Shown here: piece by piece, positions 62,150-64,000 of the stretch
Position numbering within the stretch: position 1 is the first letter of the stretch
How the letters are laid out: the number at the start of each line of letters is the position of its first letter
Source: Glossina fuscipes
Taxonomy: Eukaryota > Arthropoda > Insecta > Diptera > Glossinidae
Direction of reading: 5' to 3'
Assembly: GCF_014805625.2 (NCBI RefSeq)
Contig: NW_023998416.1
Coordinates: forward strand, 15,727,556-15,791,555
DNA length: 64,000 nt
The notes under the pieces: generated by a model
What the model saw: only the letters and a program-made list of their open reading frames with translations
Told to the model about the DNA's origin: nothing
Databases searched by the model: none
Translations under genes and position numbers: made by a program

Positions 62150-63615
62150 TAAGATATATTTGACGATATATTTTAATTTAGCAAAGACAAGAACAATCGG
62201 CCGTAACATAGCTCTGCAAACGCTCTAACAGAACAGAATTGAAGAGTTAAAATATAACTCTAATCCGTCTAAATTAGAAAAGTTAAAATTTTTTAGTGGG
62301 CACTTTGCGAATCCATATGAAAATAACTGAAAACAAGCGAAACAAATTCAAATCCAGCTTTTAGGAATTATTTTTGACAATCTGAAATTTTGAAATTTTC
62401 TATCTCCAACTCAATCTTTTCTCTCTTTACTGAATATCAAATTTGAAAGGTATCTCCATGTATAGACTCACGAGATGCCCACAAAAATATTTTACGGTTT
62501 TTACTATGGACGGAATAGGCTTCCGAATCCAATTAATATTTTATTTCTGAATCCTTAGCAGTGTTCTGTTAGTGCGGTTTGCAAGGCTCTGTTAAAGCAG
62601 ATGACAGGCGCCTTCAAAAAATCATATTGTCTTCCTCCTAAGAAGTAAGATTAATGCGAAATTTTTCTAAAAATCAATTTATTTTTGATTTGCTTAAATG
62701 ATGCCTTAAAATAGCCAACAATGACATGAAATTCTGATAATTGTGGGCGTGGAAGCATTTTAAATAGCCGATCAATTTGATCCTCCATACATAATTGTAT
62801 GGTCTTCACAGAGCTCTGTTAAAGAATTAAAATGAAGATATACTCCGTCCGCCCATATTATAAAAAGGAAAATATTTTTGTGGACATTTTATGAATCTAC
62901 ATGAAAATACCGTCCAAACCAGCTAAACAAATTCAAATTCTGCTTATGGGAAGTATTTTGAACAATTTTTTGAAATTTCGTATGTTAGCGAAAACTGGGT
63001 CCATACCCATAAGAACACCAGAATTTGAGACACTGGTGCGGCCAAACTAGAAAATGTCACCCATATTCACCTATATCATATAAATTTATGTAAAAACAAG
63101 GGTGTGAAGATAAACTCGAATTTAACTAGCAAAGACAGCTACCATTTCTAATAAGAACAATCTGCTAACGACTTAACGCAGCTCTGCTAAATAATCACAA
63201 TTAAGATGTAGTTGGATTTAAAAGCCAACTCCTTCCATTTTAAAAAAAGTAAAATATTTTTGTGGACATTTTATAAATCTATATGAAAATACCGTCCAAA
63301 CAAGCTAAACAAATTCAAATTCTGCTTATGGGAAGTATTTTGAACAATTNNNNNNNNNNAAACAAATTCAAATTCTGCTTATGGGAAGTATTTTGAACAA
63401 TTTTTTTAAATTTCGTATATTAGCGAAAAATGGCTACGGAAGAACACCCAAATTTGGGACTCTAGTGCCGCCAAACTAGAAAATGTCGTCTATATTCACC
63501 TGCATCACGTGAATCTACATAAAACTACCTATCGAATGAGCCCAAAAAATTCAAACTATTCTTTCGGAAACTATTTTTAATGATTTTTTGAAATTTGGTA
63601 GGTTAGCGAAAAATG
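62150..63615 (+). repeat. Degenerate tandem-like repeat array interrupted by a gap
   Basis: Blocks such as AAACAAATTCAAATTCTGCT (near 62340, 62935, 63307, 63360 and, diverged, 63545), TTTTGTGGACATTTTATAAA, ATGAAAATACCGTCCAAAC, GAAATTTCGTATGTTAGCGA and GCCAAACTAGAAAATGTC recur at irregular spacing of about 600, 370 and 185 bases. No open frame. This is a decaying satellite-like or nested repeat of unknown type, and its copy number is uncertain because of the gap. Confidence 0.75.
63350..63359. other. Assembly gap of 10 N
   Basis: Ten N bases. The 43 bases immediately before (63307-63349) are identical to the 43 bases immediately after (63360-63402), so the gap probably joins two overlapping contig ends. 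Confidence 0.97.
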
Positions 63616-63619
63616 AGTG

Positions 63620-63795
63620 TAAGTATAGTGTAGTGTAGTACTAGCATAGTATAGTATAGTACTGGCATAATACTAGTACGCTATACTGTAGTAAAATATA
63701 TTCTAGTATAAATTATACACTATTGTAGTATAGTATGTACTAGTACGGAACATTACTAGTATATATGTACAGAACAGTACTAGTACATATGGTGT
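63620..63795. repeat. TAGTA-rich imperfect tandem repeat
   Basis: Dense imperfect repetition of AGTATAGTA and CTAGTACATA units, with several short palindromes such as ACTAGT and TACTAGTA. Non-coding. It follows directly after the array at 62.1-63.6 kb. Confidence 0.8.
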
Positions 63796-64000
63796 TATTT
63801 TAATGATATTCAGAAGCTTTTATGAAAAGTCAAACTTCCGCTCAAAAAGTCGATTTTTCGAGTAAAGTATTAAACCTACTGTTTTTTCGGGACATGACCA
63901 GTCACTCAGGGAAGGTCCCCTGAGACACGATGACTGTCAGAAAGAAGAGAGGAAAGACAAATAAATAGGGAGATGGTAGACGCAGGCTAGTGGGTGTGTA

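Noticed and set aside
1..64000. CRISPR arrays, bacterial operons, riboswitches or phage genes
   Set aside because: Composition, microsatellite density, RPB3 and mariner/jockey relics all indicate animal DNA; no spaced direct-repeat array or prokaryotic gene cluster exists.
1..64000. A previously undescribed multi-gene system
   Set aside because: After reading both strands I found one intact gene and many relics; nothing supports cooperating unknown genes.

Overview
The window looks like A+T-rich, intron- or intergenic-type DNA from a higher (cyclorrhaphan) fly. The reasons are an insect-type RNA polymerase II subunit gene, mariner relics of several lineages, jockey-like retroelement remains, a dispersed repeat with a GACAGACGGACA-type core that resembles repeats known from flies, and very dense TATG/TA/CA microsatellites and poly(A/T) runs. 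A tephritid or related fly would fit, but I cannot name the species from sequence alone.

Only one intact protein-coding gene is convincing: an intronless minus-strand gene for RPB3 (Polr2C/RpII33) at 43105-43905, with a polyadenylation signal about 10 bases after the stop. I could not support any other functional gene, tRNA gene or rRNA. Nearly all the remaining open frames are short, low-complexity or antisense.

Layout. 0-5 kb: simple repeats, a decayed unidentified coding region on the minus strand (about 1208-1790) and a possible tRNA-derived SINE (4.5-4.7 kb). 5-10 kb: a dispersed-repeat copy, an RNase H relic of a non-LTR retroelement (7.6-8.2 kb) and a MITE-like element (9.55-10.03 kb). 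10-20 kb: no recognisable genes. 20-24 kb: a nearly full-length but frameshifted mariner, flanked by two copies of a 150-180 bp segment that each carry a GTAAGT motif. 25-29 kb: a reverse-transcriptase relic and an internally deleted mariner with intact terminal inverted repeats. 33-39 kb: a mariner graveyard with four separate relics. 41.6-43 kb: another degraded reverse transcriptase, ending just downstream of RPB3. 44-62 kb: mostly simple-sequence DNA with three further dispersed-repeat copies and a 290 bp tandem duplication at 55.3-55.85 kb. 62-64 kb: a degenerate repeat array with an assembly gap flanked by the same 43 bases, then a TAGTA-rich tract.

The window is best read as one housekeeping gene in transposon-eroded non-coding DNA. 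I found no sign of a novel multi-gene system. The most useful leads are the unidentified decayed coding region, the two paired duplications and the mariner derivatives.
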